A DNA stretch of 35,007 nucleotides, from assembly GCA_035461765.1 (NCBI GenBank), contig DATHUY010000158.1, positions 1 through 35,007 on the forward strand, written 5' to 3'. A program made the position numbers and the translations under genes. Positions 15,618 through 24,050 of the stretch are shown piece by piece (position 1 is the stretch's first letter; each line of letters begins with the position of its first letter). The notes below the pieces were generated by a model. It saw only the letters and a program-made list of their open reading frames with translations, did not search any database and was not told the origin of the DNA. Source of the stretch: Longimicrobiales bacterium. Lineage in GTDB: Bacteria > Gemmatimonadota > Gemmatimonadetes > Longimicrobiales > RSA9.

Positions 15618-15813
15618 AGGAGCAGGACGACGATCCTGAACCGGCGCGGCACACAGGCTTCGGACGAATGGCCCCGTACCGATCAACCAAGGCTCTGGCG
15701 GCCGGCCTCTAGGCACTCCATACTGGATCATCCGTCCGACCCGGCCGTTGCGACCGATCCCCAGCTCCCCGCAATGCCGGACCGGATGACGTCTTCCAGC
15801 ATCCCGGGCTCAC

Positions 15814-17706
15814 ATGAAGGTTCGTCCCGTCGCAGTCGCCGGATGCCTTTCGTGCATCCTGTTCGCGTTCACGCACACACCTGCACCGCCTGCGTCACGC
15901 ACGTTTGCGCCTGACAGCGTGCTGCCGAACGACAATCGCACGCCCGGCGGCAGCATCGTGAACGGGACGACGGAGCTGCATCTCGTCGCGCAGCTCGCAG
16001 CCTGGCGACCGGACCTCGATGTCGACAGCGCAGCCACGGTCCAGGCATTCGCCGAGACGGGCGGCGCGCCGCGCATTCCCGGACCGCTTCTGCGCGCGGA
16101 GCAGGGAACGGATGTGCGCGTCACGATCGCGAACGACATCCCGGACTCGACGCTCATCGTCCATGGCATGCGTGCGGGCACGGTCGCGGACGATACGATC
16201 GTCGTGCGGCCCGGTACGCGTCGAGAAGTAACGTTCCGCGCGGGCGCACCCGGCACATACCTGTACTGGGGGACGACGAGCGGCAAAGTGCGCATCGTGG
16301 ACCGCACCGGCCGCGACGGCCAGCTGACGGGCGCGATCGTGATCGATCCGACCGGTATCGCGCCGGATCCGGCGGAACGCATCTTCGTCATCACCGTGCT
16401 CGACATCCTGCCGGACACCACGAAGCCGCCGCCGCTCGAGGACATCTTCGAGCTGGCGATCAACGGGCGCTCGTGGCCGCACAGCGAGCGTATCGATCAG
16501 ACTGTCGGTGACACGGTGCGCTGGCGCTGGCTGAACGGCAGTTACCTGACGCACCCAATGCATCTGCATGGCTTCCATTTCCGTGTTCAGGCAAAGGGCG
16601 ACGGTGCGGCGGATACGACGTACACAGATGCCGACGCACGCGAGGTAGTCACCGAGTTCATGCGGAGCGGGAGCACGTTCGCGATGGAGTGGACGCCGAC
16701 GCGTGCGGGCAACTGGCTTTTCCACTGTCACATGGCCGCGCACATCACGCCGTTCCCGGCACGTCCCGATTCACTTCAGCAGCACGACGCGCACGACGTG
16801 GTGCAGCATGCTCTGCAGGGCATGGCGGGGCTCGTACTCGGCATCCGAACGACCGATCGCGCCGAGCCTCATGCCGTGTCGCTCACCGAGCCGGTGCAGC
16901 ACCTGCGACTCCTGATGCAGCAGGCCGCTCCCACCGAGGACCCGCTGCTTCGTGCGACGGGGTACGTGCTGGTGGCAGGCGATGAGCCTGCACCGGACTC
17001 GGTGAGCGTTCCGGGGCCACCTCTGCTGCTCACGCGTGGCGAGACGACCGCGATCACTGTCGTGAATCGCACGGGCCAGCTGACGACGGTACACTGGCAC
17101 GGCATGGAGCTCGAGAGCATCTACGATGGCGTCGCGGGCTGGAGCGGTGCCGGTTCCAACCTCGCGCCGCTGATTGCGCCGGGCGACTCTTTCACCGTCG
17201 CATTCACACCGCCGCGTTCCGGCACGTACATCTACCACACGCACATGGACGAGGGGCTGCAGCTCGCGACGGGCGCGTACGGTCCGCTCATCGTGCTGGA
17301 CCCGGGTCAGCGCTTCGACCCCGAGACGGACCTGATCTTCATGATGGCACGCTCCGTCGACGGCGGCACCAACCAGCAGGCGATCAATGGACGCCACGCA
17401 CCGCCGCCGCTCACGCTCCGCGTGGGCACCACCTACCGGCTGCGCTTCGTCAATATCATGCCGACCGCGCCCATCGATCTGGAGCTGCACGCCGATTCGA
17501 CTCTGCTCAGCTGGATGCCGATCTCGAAGGACGGCGCATGGGTGCCCACCTCGCAGCGCGTGCCCGGACCATCGCGACAGTGGGGCTTCGGCGTCGGGGA
17601 GACCCGGGACTTCCTGTGGACGCCGGATCGCCCGATGGACGCCGTGATCTCTGCCGGGAACGAAGTCGACGGCTTCATGATCCGCCAGCTATTGACCGTG
17701 CGCTGA
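15814..17706 (+). CDS. Four-domain multicopper oxidase with permuted copper motifs
   Basis: The product is 630 residues with an N-terminal hydrophobic export signal. Four cupredoxin-like domains can be placed: ~45-180 without copper ligands (VHGMRA and YLYWGT stand where ligands would be), ~185-345 with the type-1/trinuclear motifs HPMHLHG (247-253) and HCHMAAH (304-310), ~385-500 with HWHG (427-430) and YHTHMDEG (474-481), and ~505-630 without ligands. In laccases and CueO the HWHG and H-x-H motifs come first and the HPxHLH and HCH motifs last; here the order is reversed. All ligand groups are present, so an active trinuclear centre is plausible. The position 10 residues after the type-1 Cys is Pro, not the axial Met of CueO. 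The substrate is unknown (phenols, metals or lignin-like compounds are possible). Confidence 0.9.
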   Translation: MKVRPVAVAGCLSCILFAFTHTPAPPASRTFAPDSVLPNDNRTPGGSIVNGTTELHLVAQLAAWRPDLDVDSAATVQAFAETGGAPRIPGPLLRAEQGTDVRVTIANDIPDSTLIVHGMRAGTVADDTIVVRPGTRREVTFRAGAPGTYLYWGTTSGKVRIVDRTGRDGQLTGAIVIDPTGIAPDPAERIFVITVLDILPDTTKPPPLEDIFELAINGRSWPHSERIDQTVGDTVRWRWLNGSYLTHPMHLHGFHFRVQAKGDGAADTTYTDADAREVVTEFMRSGSTFAMEWTPTRAGNWLFHCHMAAHITPFPARPDSLQQHDAHDVVQHALQGMAGLVLGIRTTDRAEPHAVSLTEPVQHLRLLMQQAAPTEDPLLRATGYVLVAGDEPAPDSVSVPGPPLLLTRGETTAITVVNRTGQLTTVHWHGMELESIYDGVAGWSGAGSNLAPLIAPGDSFTVAFTPPRSGTYIYHTHMDEGLQLATGAYGPLIVLDPGQRFDPETDLIFMMARSVDGGTNQQAINGRHAPPPLTLRVGTTYRLRFVNIMPTAPIDLELHADSTLLSWMPISKDGAWVPTSQRVPGPSRQWGFGVGETRDFLWTPDRPMDAVISAGNEVDGFMIRQLLTVR

Positions 17707-17879
17707 GACAACCCGATCGCGCGCGGAACCCTGTGCCGGGTCTTCACTCTGATCGGCTGCTGTTCGCGGCGCAGACACCCCTGACCGTCCCAGCACCCCT
17801 GCATATCTGCTCACGCGCCGCTATCGTACCACTCTCGCACACCAGTGCCGGCCGCCAATCACTCGACACGCGCAAAGTC

Positions 17880-18932
17880 ATGACGATGCCCGTCCGCCGC
17901 TCAGCCACCATCGTACAGCTCATCGCTTGCGGCGCGTTCCTCACCACCGCATGCAGCGGCGGCGACGCGAACGCACGCAGCGCAACCGTCGAATACGACA
18001 CGATCGGTGATACCATCATTGCCCGCGCCCAGCAGATGCCCGCCTGGGGCGACTCGGCGCGGCTGGTGGAGGAAGTGCGGATCGGCGAGCTGGAAGGTCC
18101 CGAGGAGTACACGTTCGGCCGCGTCGTCAGCATGGCGGTCGATTCCGCCGGCGCGATGTACGTGCTCGACCAGCAGGCGCTCACGGTCCGCGTCTACGAC
18201 GAGACCGGACGCCACGTGCGCGACATCGGCCGCTCCGGGTCAGGCCCCGGCGAGCTGAAGCAGCCGCACAGCCTCGACTTCATGCCCGACGGCCGCCTCG
18301 CCGTGCGCGACTTCGGCAACGCCCGCATCAACTTCTACGACCCTGCCGGCGAGTCGGTGGGCACGCTCACGATACCGGGCGGGTTCTTCACCACGACGCC
18401 GATGCGCGTCGATACGCTCGGCCGCATCCACACGAGCGTCGTCGCCGATCGCATCGAAGGGCAGATGTTCCGCGTCGGATATCAGCGCTTCGGCGCCGAT
18501 GGCACGATCCAGGACACGATCCGCAACCCGCGTCCGGACTTCCAGTCGGAACCGCTAACCGCCCGATCGCCCGACGGTAACGGCATGAGCGCCACGTCCG
18601 TGCCCTTCTCACCGGGCATCCAGTGGACGATCGACCGCGGCGGCAACGTCGTTTGGGCCATTACCAGCGATTACACCATCCACACCGTGCAGGACGACCG
18701 CCCGTTCCGCATCACGCGGACGATCGAGGCCGTGCCCGTCCAGGCCGCGGAGAAGGCAGCGGCGGAGGAGGGCGTGCTGCGCAACATGCGGCAGACCCAG
18801 CCGAACTGGAGCTGGCAGGGGCCCGCGATCCCCGATACGAAGCCGTTCATCGGCTCCGTCACCATCGCACACGACAACCGCATCTGGGTGCAGGCGCGTC
18901 AGCCCGGCGAGCGGCAGCCCGCCGACCCCTAG
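17880..18932 (+). CDS. Six-bladed propeller lipoprotein, cut by an in-frame TAG
   Basis: The product is 350 residues. A lipoprotein signal ends at TTAC (Cys ~25). NHL/6-bladed propeller blades follow, for example AVDSAGAMYVLDQQALTVRVYDETGRHVRDIG and SGPGELKQPHSLDFMPDGRLAVRDF. Reading stops at TAG (18930-18932), but the same frame continues for 69 good codons to 19142, giving a full last blade. The start at 17880 has no strong ribosome site. It lies 173 nt after the multicopper oxidase. It is probably a recent nonsense mutation, a sequencing error, or less likely readthrough. Propellers of this kind are extracytoplasmic binding proteins of unknown ligand. Confidence 0.75.
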   Translation: MTMPVRRSATIVQLIACGAFLTTACSGGDANARSATVEYDTIGDTIIARAQQMPAWGDSARLVEEVRIGELEGPEEYTFGRVVSMAVDSAGAMYVLDQQALTVRVYDETGRHVRDIGRSGSGPGELKQPHSLDFMPDGRLAVRDFGNARINFYDPAGESVGTLTIPGGFFTTTPMRVDTLGRIHTSVVADRIEGQMFRVGYQRFGADGTIQDTIRNPRPDFQSEPLTARSPDGNGMSATSVPFSPGIQWTIDRGGNVVWAITSDYTIHTVQDDRPFRITRTIEAVPVQAAEKAAAEEGVLRNMRQTQPNWSWQGPAIPDTKPFIGSVTIAHDNRIWVQARQPGERQPADP

Positions 18933-19142
18933 GAAGAGCGCGAGCCGGGTGCACCGCCGCCCATCGATCAGTGGCTCGAGCCCGCCGTCTACGATGTCTT
19001 CCAGCCGGATGGCACATGGCTCGCCCGGCTCGAGGCGCCGGATCGCTTCGTCCCCATGTTCATGCGCGGCGACCACGTCTGGGGCATGCAGCGCGACGAA
19101 TACGATGTGAACTACGTGGTACGCCTGCGCATCGAGCGGTGA
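18933..19142 (+). pseudogene. Remaining C-terminal part of the propeller lipoprotein
   Basis: Directly after the TAG the frame gives EEREPGAPPPIDQWLEPAVY, then DVFQPDGTWLARLEAPDRF and ends in NYVVRLRIER before TGA at 19140-19142. The DVFQPDGTWLARL segment is a standard blade phrase that would close the propeller. It has no start codon or ribosome site of its own near the TAG. Confidence 0.8.
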
Positions 19143-19209
19143 CCGCACTTTGTCGCGCGACCCGTTCCGCCGGGTAATGCCCCCGCGCGCCAGCGCGTTC
19201 ATTAGCCCC

Positions 19210-19378
19210 CAACCGTCCAGTTCGCGATAGGCGTCGGCAGGATTGGACGATTGAGGGCGGCAAACACGGTCAATGTTCCAGTGCCCCCGCGGGAAGACAT
19301 CTCGATGGACGGTTAGCCGCGCCAGATGCCGCGAATGTTCCACTGGCCAGAATTCGCGTCACCAACCGGACGATTGCA
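19210..19378. repeat. Cluster 1 of a ~45-bp intergenic repeat (one inverted, two direct units)
   Basis: Units share AATGYTCCA, about 24 variable bases and GGACGGTT. Unit A (19210-19254) is inverted; units B (19271-19315) and C (19333-19378) are direct, 62 nt apart. The same pattern of one inverted unit followed by direct units recurs at 24722-24961. Between the inverted and first direct unit, ATTG and CAAT flank a short loop, so the DNA or RNA could fold back. The repeats lie in a spacer and have no coding potential of note. Confidence 0.65.
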
Positions 19379-19450
19379 AGTCGGCAGCACCTGCCCCGGC
19401 ACGTCGCCCCGGGCAAGTCGCCAGCACCTGCCCTGGCACGTCGCCCCGGT
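19377..19450. repeat. Two tandem 37-bp direct repeats
   Basis: The copies at 19377-19413 and 19414-19450 each run from CAAGTCG through CACGTCGCCCCGG and differ at about three positions. They begin at the end of the cluster 1 repeat and contain the motif CAGCACCTGCC. Confidence 0.8.
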
Positions 19451-19858
19451 CGTCGGCAACCGGTCCGAACCGCGTCGATCGCGCACGCGACGCCCGACGC
19501 AACCGGTTCTTTCCGGCGCAACAATATTCGCCACTCCCTACATGTTTTCGCCCTCCGCCGCTCCCACGCGCCCTACGGTCGCAGCCGCGAAACACTCACT
19601 GTGCCCTGCACCGAGCCGAATCCATGCCGACACGCTCCCGGCTAGCTGGCGTTCACCAAACCATTTAGCACGCTCAGCCTCGCCGGTACCCGGCCCACGT
19701 GTGTCCGAAGCGCTTTACCCCCGAAAGGGAGCCGCTCCGCGGCACATCAGATGCCGTACGAACACCGGTTGCGCGATCAACGCCTCTACCCGATCCGCGC
19801 ATCAGCAGACAAGACGCATTGCACGTCGGCGACGCTGCCGACCACCAGGGAGACGCAC
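19451..19858. other. Rest of a long gene-free spacer
   Basis: This part of the spacer before the PPC-domain gene has no convincing reading frame on either strand. It is slightly richer in A and T than the flanking genes (for example CAACAATATTCGCC near 19520) and may hold the promoter of the downstream gene, but no clear -35/-10 pair could be fixed. The purine-rich AGGGAGA before 19859 is the ribosome site of the next gene. Confidence 0.4.
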
Positions 19859-20695
19859 ATGTTCACGAATACGAAGTCGCCTGCCCTCGTACCGGTACTG
19901 CTCGCAGTGCTCGTTGCTGCGCCCGCGGCCGCGCAGAGCACAGTCGCGCAGGCCACGGTGCCGGTCGCGGCGGCGACGCATGCCCAGCCCGCATTGACCA
20001 GCCTCGTCATCGCGGTCGGCGAGACGAAGACGGGCTCCCTCACGGACGAGGATCCGCGACTGGATGAAGGCGAGCACTATCACGCCTACGACTTCTACGG
20101 TCGGGCAGGACAGCGCATCGCCGTATCGCTCCGCTCGTCCTCCTTCGACAGCTATCTCGCCATCATCACCAGCGACATCGAGTGGGAGAACCAGGACGAC
20201 GACAGCGGCGGCGACTCCAACGCCCTTCTCGATGTCACGCTGCCCGTGACCGGCCGCTACGTCATCATCGTAACCACGTACGAGGGCGATGAGACCGGCG
20301 ACTACACGCTGTCGGTGAGCGCCCTCGAGGCCAACACCGCGCGCGACACCGAGGAATGGGTGCAGTACGGCCAGGCCTCCGACAACGACGCCAGCCTGTT
20401 CTACCTGCCGTCCAGCATCCGGAACACCGGCGACAACATCCTTCAGGTGTGGACCCGCTGGACGTATCCGGGCATGCAGCCACCCAGCACCGGCGATGCG
20501 CAGTACGATTCGGAGAAGCGACTCGTGCGGGTGGACTGCGGCGGGGACGCGCTCGGCCTGGTCTCGTTCGTCGAGTACGCGGGCGACACGGCCGTCAATA
20601 ACTGGACGGCGAAGGACGTGGAGATGAATCCCGCGGTGCCGGGATCCGTCGGCAGCTCACTGCTGGATCGGGTATGCTCGAACCGGGCACCATAA
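19859..20695 (+). CDS. Exported PPC-domain protein with adhesin-E-like C-terminus
   Basis: The product is 278 residues. The start at 19859 follows AGGGAGA and begins a signal peptide (MFTNTKSPALVPVLLAVLVA, cut after AAAQ); an upstream in-frame ATG at 19751 lacks these features. Residues ~50-155 form a pre-peptidase C-terminal beta domain (GEHYHAYDFYGRAGQRIAVS, FDSYLAIITSD, DDDSGGDSNALLDVTLPVTG, DYTLSV). Residues ~163-275 resemble the surface-adhesin E family (EEWVQYGQ..., ILQVWTRWTYP, KRLVRVDCGG). The two Cys (in VDCGG and RVCSNR) may form a disulfide. It is probably periplasmic or surface-located; its role is unknown. Confidence 0.8.
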   Translation: MFTNTKSPALVPVLLAVLVAAPAAAQSTVAQATVPVAAATHAQPALTSLVIAVGETKTGSLTDEDPRLDEGEHYHAYDFYGRAGQRIAVSLRSSSFDSYLAIITSDIEWENQDDDSGGDSNALLDVTLPVTGRYVIIVTTYEGDETGDYTLSVSALEANTARDTEEWVQYGQASDNDASLFYLPSSIRNTGDNILQVWTRWTYPGMQPPSTGDAQYDSEKRLVRVDCGGDALGLVSFVEYAGDTAVNNWTAKDVEMNPAVPGSVGSSLLDRVCSNRAP

Positions 20696-20837
20696 GCACG
20701 GCCGTGAGGCCCGCCCGGATGCTGTAGCCCGGCGCGGGGACAGTCGCTCAGAGCCGGGGGGCGGTGGCGCTTCCCCCCGCCAGACCTTACCATAAGGGTT
20801 CAACCACCCAGCGACTGACCCCGACGCCCGGCCTCAC

Positions 20838-21551
20838 GTGATACGACACCGGCATCTTTTCGCCTTTGCGGCGCCCCTGATTTTCGCCGGCTGCGCCTCG
20901 ACCGCACCGGTCCCGGCCGCATCCCCGGCCGACGCCGCCGAACCGGCGGCCACCGAAGACCACGCCGGCCACCAGACCGCGCAACCCGTCCAGCCCGCCG
21001 ACTCGCAGCACGACGCCCACGCAGCGCACGGCCAGCTCGCGGCTACGGCAGGACCCGGCTTCAGCGTAGCCGACGTCCGCTTCATGCAGCACATGATCGG
21101 GCACCACGACCAGGCACTGGTCATGGCCGCCATGGCACCGTCGCGCGGCGCGAGCGAGCACTTCCTCCGGCTGGTCGAGAAGATCGAGATCTCGCAGACC
21201 GACGAGATCGGCCTCATGAAGCAGTGGCTGACCGACCGCAACCAGCCGATCCCCGACGACGCGTACATGCACGGCATGATGATGCCCGGCATGCTCACAC
21301 CCGCACAGCTCGAGCAGCTCGGTGCTGCCCGCGGCCGCGAGTTCGAGCGGCTCTTCCTCACATTCATGATCCGGCACCACGAAGGCGCGCTCCAGATGGT
21401 CGACGAGCTGTTCGACACGCCCGGCGCCGGCCAGGACCCCGACATCTTCCGCTTCGCCACCGACGTCGACGCCGACCAGCGCGACGAGATCTACACGATG
21501 AGCGTCATGCTCGACATGCTCGAGAACCCCGCAAGGAGCCCAGCCCGATGA
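20838..21551 (+). CDS. DUF305 lipoprotein
   Basis: The product is 237 residues with a lipobox (FAGC, Cys ~19), followed by an Ala/Pro/His-rich linker (EDHAGHQ, HDAHAAHG) that could bind metal. The DUF305 domain (~75-230) shows both signature helices: FMQHMIGHHDQALVMAA and FMIRHHEGALQMVDEL, plus a Met-rich stretch (MHGMMMPGML). DUF305 proteins are ferritin-like helical exported proteins often found near copper genes; a copper-binding role is suggested by the His/Met content but is not shown. Its stop overlaps the next start by 4 nt. Confidence 0.92.
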   Translation: MIRHRHLFAFAAPLIFAGCASTAPVPAASPADAAEPAATEDHAGHQTAQPVQPADSQHDAHAAHGQLAATAGPGFSVADVRFMQHMIGHHDQALVMAAMAPSRGASEHFLRLVEKIEISQTDEIGLMKQWLTDRNQPIPDDAYMHGMMMPGMLTPAQLEQLGAARGREFERLFLTFMIRHHEGALQMVDELFDTPGAGQDPDIFRFATDVDADQRDEIYTMSVMLDMLENPARSPAR

Positions 21552-23329
21552 CGAAATCCGCACGCATGAAGTCGTACGCCCGAGCCACTGCCGGTATCGC
21601 GACGTTGGCGGCCGCCGTCGCAACCACGGCACCCGCGTTCGCGCAGGACACGATCGCCACGATGAATGATCCGCGCGCGCACCTGGCCGCCGGTACGGAA
21701 AACACCGCGGCGTACGCCGGCTGGAACATGGAGCTGACATCGTGGTCACCGAAGCCCATGGAGTTCGACTCCGCACGCGGCCTTGCCTACATCAACTCCG
21801 ACCTCGCGTTCCGCGGCAACACGCTCTACCAGGGCAACTTCAGCGGCTTCAGCGTCTGGGACATTTCGAACCCGGCAGGCCCCGAGCTGCTCAGCACCGT
21901 CGTCTGCGCCACCGACCAGGGCGACCCGTCCATCTACGGCAACCTCCTGTTCATCTCCGCCGAGTCCGGCCGCTCCCGCAAGGACTGCGGCATGCAGGGC
22001 GTGGAGGATGGCGCGGACCGCATGCGCGGCGTGCGCATCTTCGATGTGAGTGACCCGCGCAACCCGCGTCTCGTGAAGAACATCCAGACCTGCCGCGGCT
22101 CGCACACGCACACCATCGTGCCGCATCCCACAGACCGCAACGTGATCTACATCTACGTCGGCGGATCGTCGTCCGTGCGCGATGCCGGCGAAGTCCCGGA
22201 GATCGAGTGCTCGGAAGGCACCGTCGCCGAGAACGCGAACACGTCGCAGTACCGCGTCGACATCATCCGCGTCCCGCTCAACAACATCGAGCAGGCCGCT
22301 GTCGTCGGCTACGCCCGCATTTTCGAGGACCTGCCGCGCTCGCCCGGCCGCGCCGGTGTCGCCGCGGACGAAGCGGCCGCAAACAACCGGCGCGCCACCG
22401 GACCGTCCGGCTGCCACGACCTCACGTCCTATCCGGCCTACAATCTCGTCGCGGGATCGTGCGGCAGCTTCGGCATCCTGCTCGACACGAAGAACCCCGA
22501 GAAGCCAGTGCGCCTCGATGCGAAGTCGGACCTGAACTTCTCGCTCTGGCACACGGCCGTGTTCAGCAACGACGGCAGCTCCGTCGTGTTCACCGACGAG
22601 TGGGGCGGCGGCACGTCCCCGCGCTGCCGCATCACCGACCCCGAGCGCCTCGGCGGCAACACGATCCTGACGATCGGCGACAACGGCGCCATGACGCAGC
22701 ACGGTTACTTCAAGATGCTAGCGGCGCAGACGGACACCGAGAACTGCGTGTCCCACAACGGCGGGCTCATCCCCGTGCCCGGCCGCGACATCATGGTCCA
22801 GGGCTGGTACCAGGGCGGCGTCAACGTATTCGACTTCACCGACCCGGCGAACCCGATCGAGATCGCGTACTTCGACCGCGGCCCGGTTGACGACGAAAAC
22901 CTCGTGGTCGGCGGCTCCTGGGGCGCGTACTGGTACAACGGCCACATCTATTCGTCCGAGCTGTCCCGCGGACTCGACGTGCTGGAGCTCACGCCGAACG
23001 AGCACCTGTCGCAGAACGAGATCGATGCCGCGAAGCTCATCCGCATGGAGGAGTACAACCCGCAGATGCAGCCGCAGCTCGTGTGGCCGGCCGCCTTCCC
23101 CGTCGTGCGCTCGTACCTCGACCAGCTCGTGCGCAACAACGGTCTCCCCGAAGCCCGTACGACGGCGATCGCCGCCGCCATCGACGCCGCCGAGCGCGCT
23201 ACCAGCACCGCTCGCCGCGACCAGCTGAACCGACTCGCCTCACAGCTCGATGCGGATGCAGCGAACGCCGCCGACGCCGAGCGTGTTCGCGCCATGGCGG
23301 AGGCCGTCCGGGCGCTGGCCGGGGCGTAG
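21548..23329 (+). CDS. Exported LVIVD-repeat protein
   Basis: The product is 593 residues. The ATG overlaps the DUF305 stop (ATGA). A signal peptide is present (MTKSARMKSYARATAGIATL, cut after AFAQ). The body is a beta-propeller with LVIVD-type phrases: FSGFSVWDISNPAGPELL, GVRIFDVSDPRNPRLVKNI, SFGILLDTKNPEKPVRL, GVNVFDFTDPANPIEIAYF. Several Cys are spread through it. The last ~90 residues are a helical Ala/Arg-rich tail (ARTTAIAAAIDAAERATS...). It is common next to DUF305 genes, and the overlap suggests the two act together outside the membrane. The function is unknown. Confidence 0.9.
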   Translation: MTKSARMKSYARATAGIATLAAAVATTAPAFAQDTIATMNDPRAHLAAGTENTAAYAGWNMELTSWSPKPMEFDSARGLAYINSDLAFRGNTLYQGNFSGFSVWDISNPAGPELLSTVVCATDQGDPSIYGNLLFISAESGRSRKDCGMQGVEDGADRMRGVRIFDVSDPRNPRLVKNIQTCRGSHTHTIVPHPTDRNVIYIYVGGSSSVRDAGEVPEIECSEGTVAENANTSQYRVDIIRVPLNNIEQAAVVGYARIFEDLPRSPGRAGVAADEAAANNRRATGPSGCHDLTSYPAYNLVAGSCGSFGILLDTKNPEKPVRLDAKSDLNFSLWHTAVFSNDGSSVVFTDEWGGGTSPRCRITDPERLGGNTILTIGDNGAMTQHGYFKMLAAQTDTENCVSHNGGLIPVPGRDIMVQGWYQGGVNVFDFTDPANPIEIAYFDRGPVDDENLVVGGSWGAYWYNGHIYSSELSRGLDVLELTPNEHLSQNEIDAAKLIRMEEYNPQMQPQLVWPAAFPVVRSYLDQLVRNNGLPEARTTAIAAAIDAAERATSTARRDQLNRLASQLDADAANAADAERVRAMAEAVRALAGA

Positions 23330-23334
23330 CGGAT

Positions 23335-23464
23335 AACGAAAACGGGATCGGGATCGGGAGCGTGTTCGTGTGCGGTTCGCGGGTAACGGCAGTTCCCGAT
23401 CCCGGAACGGCAGGTCCCGATCCCGCTAACCGACACGATCCCGATCCCGATCCCGCGTTCGTTT
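23335..23464. repeat. CCCGATCCCG element with ~30-bp terminal inverted repeats
   Basis: The left end (23335-23364: AACGAAAACGGGATCGGGAT and on to GAGCGTG) is nearly the reverse complement of the right end (23434-23464). Between them lie two more copies of TCCCGATCCCG. It begins 5 nt after the stop of the LVIVD gene and could form a long hairpin that stops transcription. Related copies are at 23982-24037, 14814-14850 and 24969-25005. It is MITE- or REP-like, without any transposase here. Confidence 0.75.
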
Positions 23465-23552
23465 CATTCCAGCGGTCTTGAAATCGAACGACTGTTCTGC
23501 CAACGTTTTGTGAGACCAATCCGGTCTGACCGAACCTCAGGAGAACAGCAGT

Positions 23553-23936
23553 ATGCGAAAGGCATTATTCGCAGTCGCACTCATGGCGGCTGTGGCGGGG
23601 TGCGTTTCCGTCAACAAGTCCGTGCTCTCGAGCTCACGGGTGGCGTACCCCGTGCCCCGCGACTCCGTGCACGTGTATCTGCCCGGTGACAGCGTGCCGC
23701 CGCACGAGCGCATCGCGATTCTCACCGCGAAGGGCGACGAGAACACGACCAACGAAGCTCAGATGCTCGACAAGATGCGGCAGGAAGCTGGCAAGCTCGG
23801 CGCAAACGCTATCGTCCTCGGCGACATGACGGATCCCAGCAGCACGTCACGCGTGCTCGGCGCCCTGTTCGGCACGCCGTCGAACAGGAAGGGCCAGGCA
23901 ATCGCCATCTTCGTCCCCGACCTGCGCCGCCAATGA
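23553..23936 (+). CDS. Small lipoprotein of unknown function
   Basis: The product is 127 residues. A CAGGAG ribosome site is placed before the ATG. The lipobox VAGC puts the lipidated Cys at ~17. The mature part has a mixed alpha/beta pattern: ERIAILTAKGDENTTNEAQM, then LDKMRQEAGKLGANAIVLGD. The last phrase resembles small YbjQ- or DUF4156-like lipoprotein domains, but the match is loose. The gene is framed on both sides by copies of the CCCGATCCCG repeat, so it sits alone as its own unit. Confidence 0.75.
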   Translation: MRKALFAVALMAAVAGCVSVNKSVLSSSRVAYPVPRDSVHVYLPGDSVPPHERIAILTAKGDENTTNEAQMLDKMRQEAGKLGANAIVLGDMTDPSSTSRVLGALFGTPSNRKGQAIAIFVPDLRRQ

Positions 23937-23981
23937 TCTGAATGAATACGGGATCATGTCTGGTGCAGCGCCCCCGGTAGC

Positions 23982-24037
23982 CGCAGTTCCCGATCCCGCT
24001 AACCGAACACAATCCCGATCCCGATCCCGCGTTCGTT
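23982..24037. repeat. CCCGATCCCG element, second copy (right half)
   Basis: This segment repeats the right half of the element at 23335-23464: GCAGTTCCCGATCCCGCTAA, CCGAACAC, then three GATCCCG units and GCGTTCGTT. It lacks a 21-nt duplication present in the other copy, and its left arm is worn (23941-23981). It ends 13 nt before the DinB start. Confidence 0.75.
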
Positions 24038-24050
24038 CAAAGGAGTCGTC

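Noticed and set aside
19270-20000. Several short open frames in the repeat-rich spacer
   Set aside because: They cover the repeat units, have no ribosome sites and are rich in Arg, Pro and Ser, as expected for random GC-rich DNA.
20740-20786. G-run/C-run hairpin after the PPC-domain gene
   Set aside because: GGGGGG and CCCCCC could pair, but the inner part does not pair well and no T run follows, so a terminator call is not supported.
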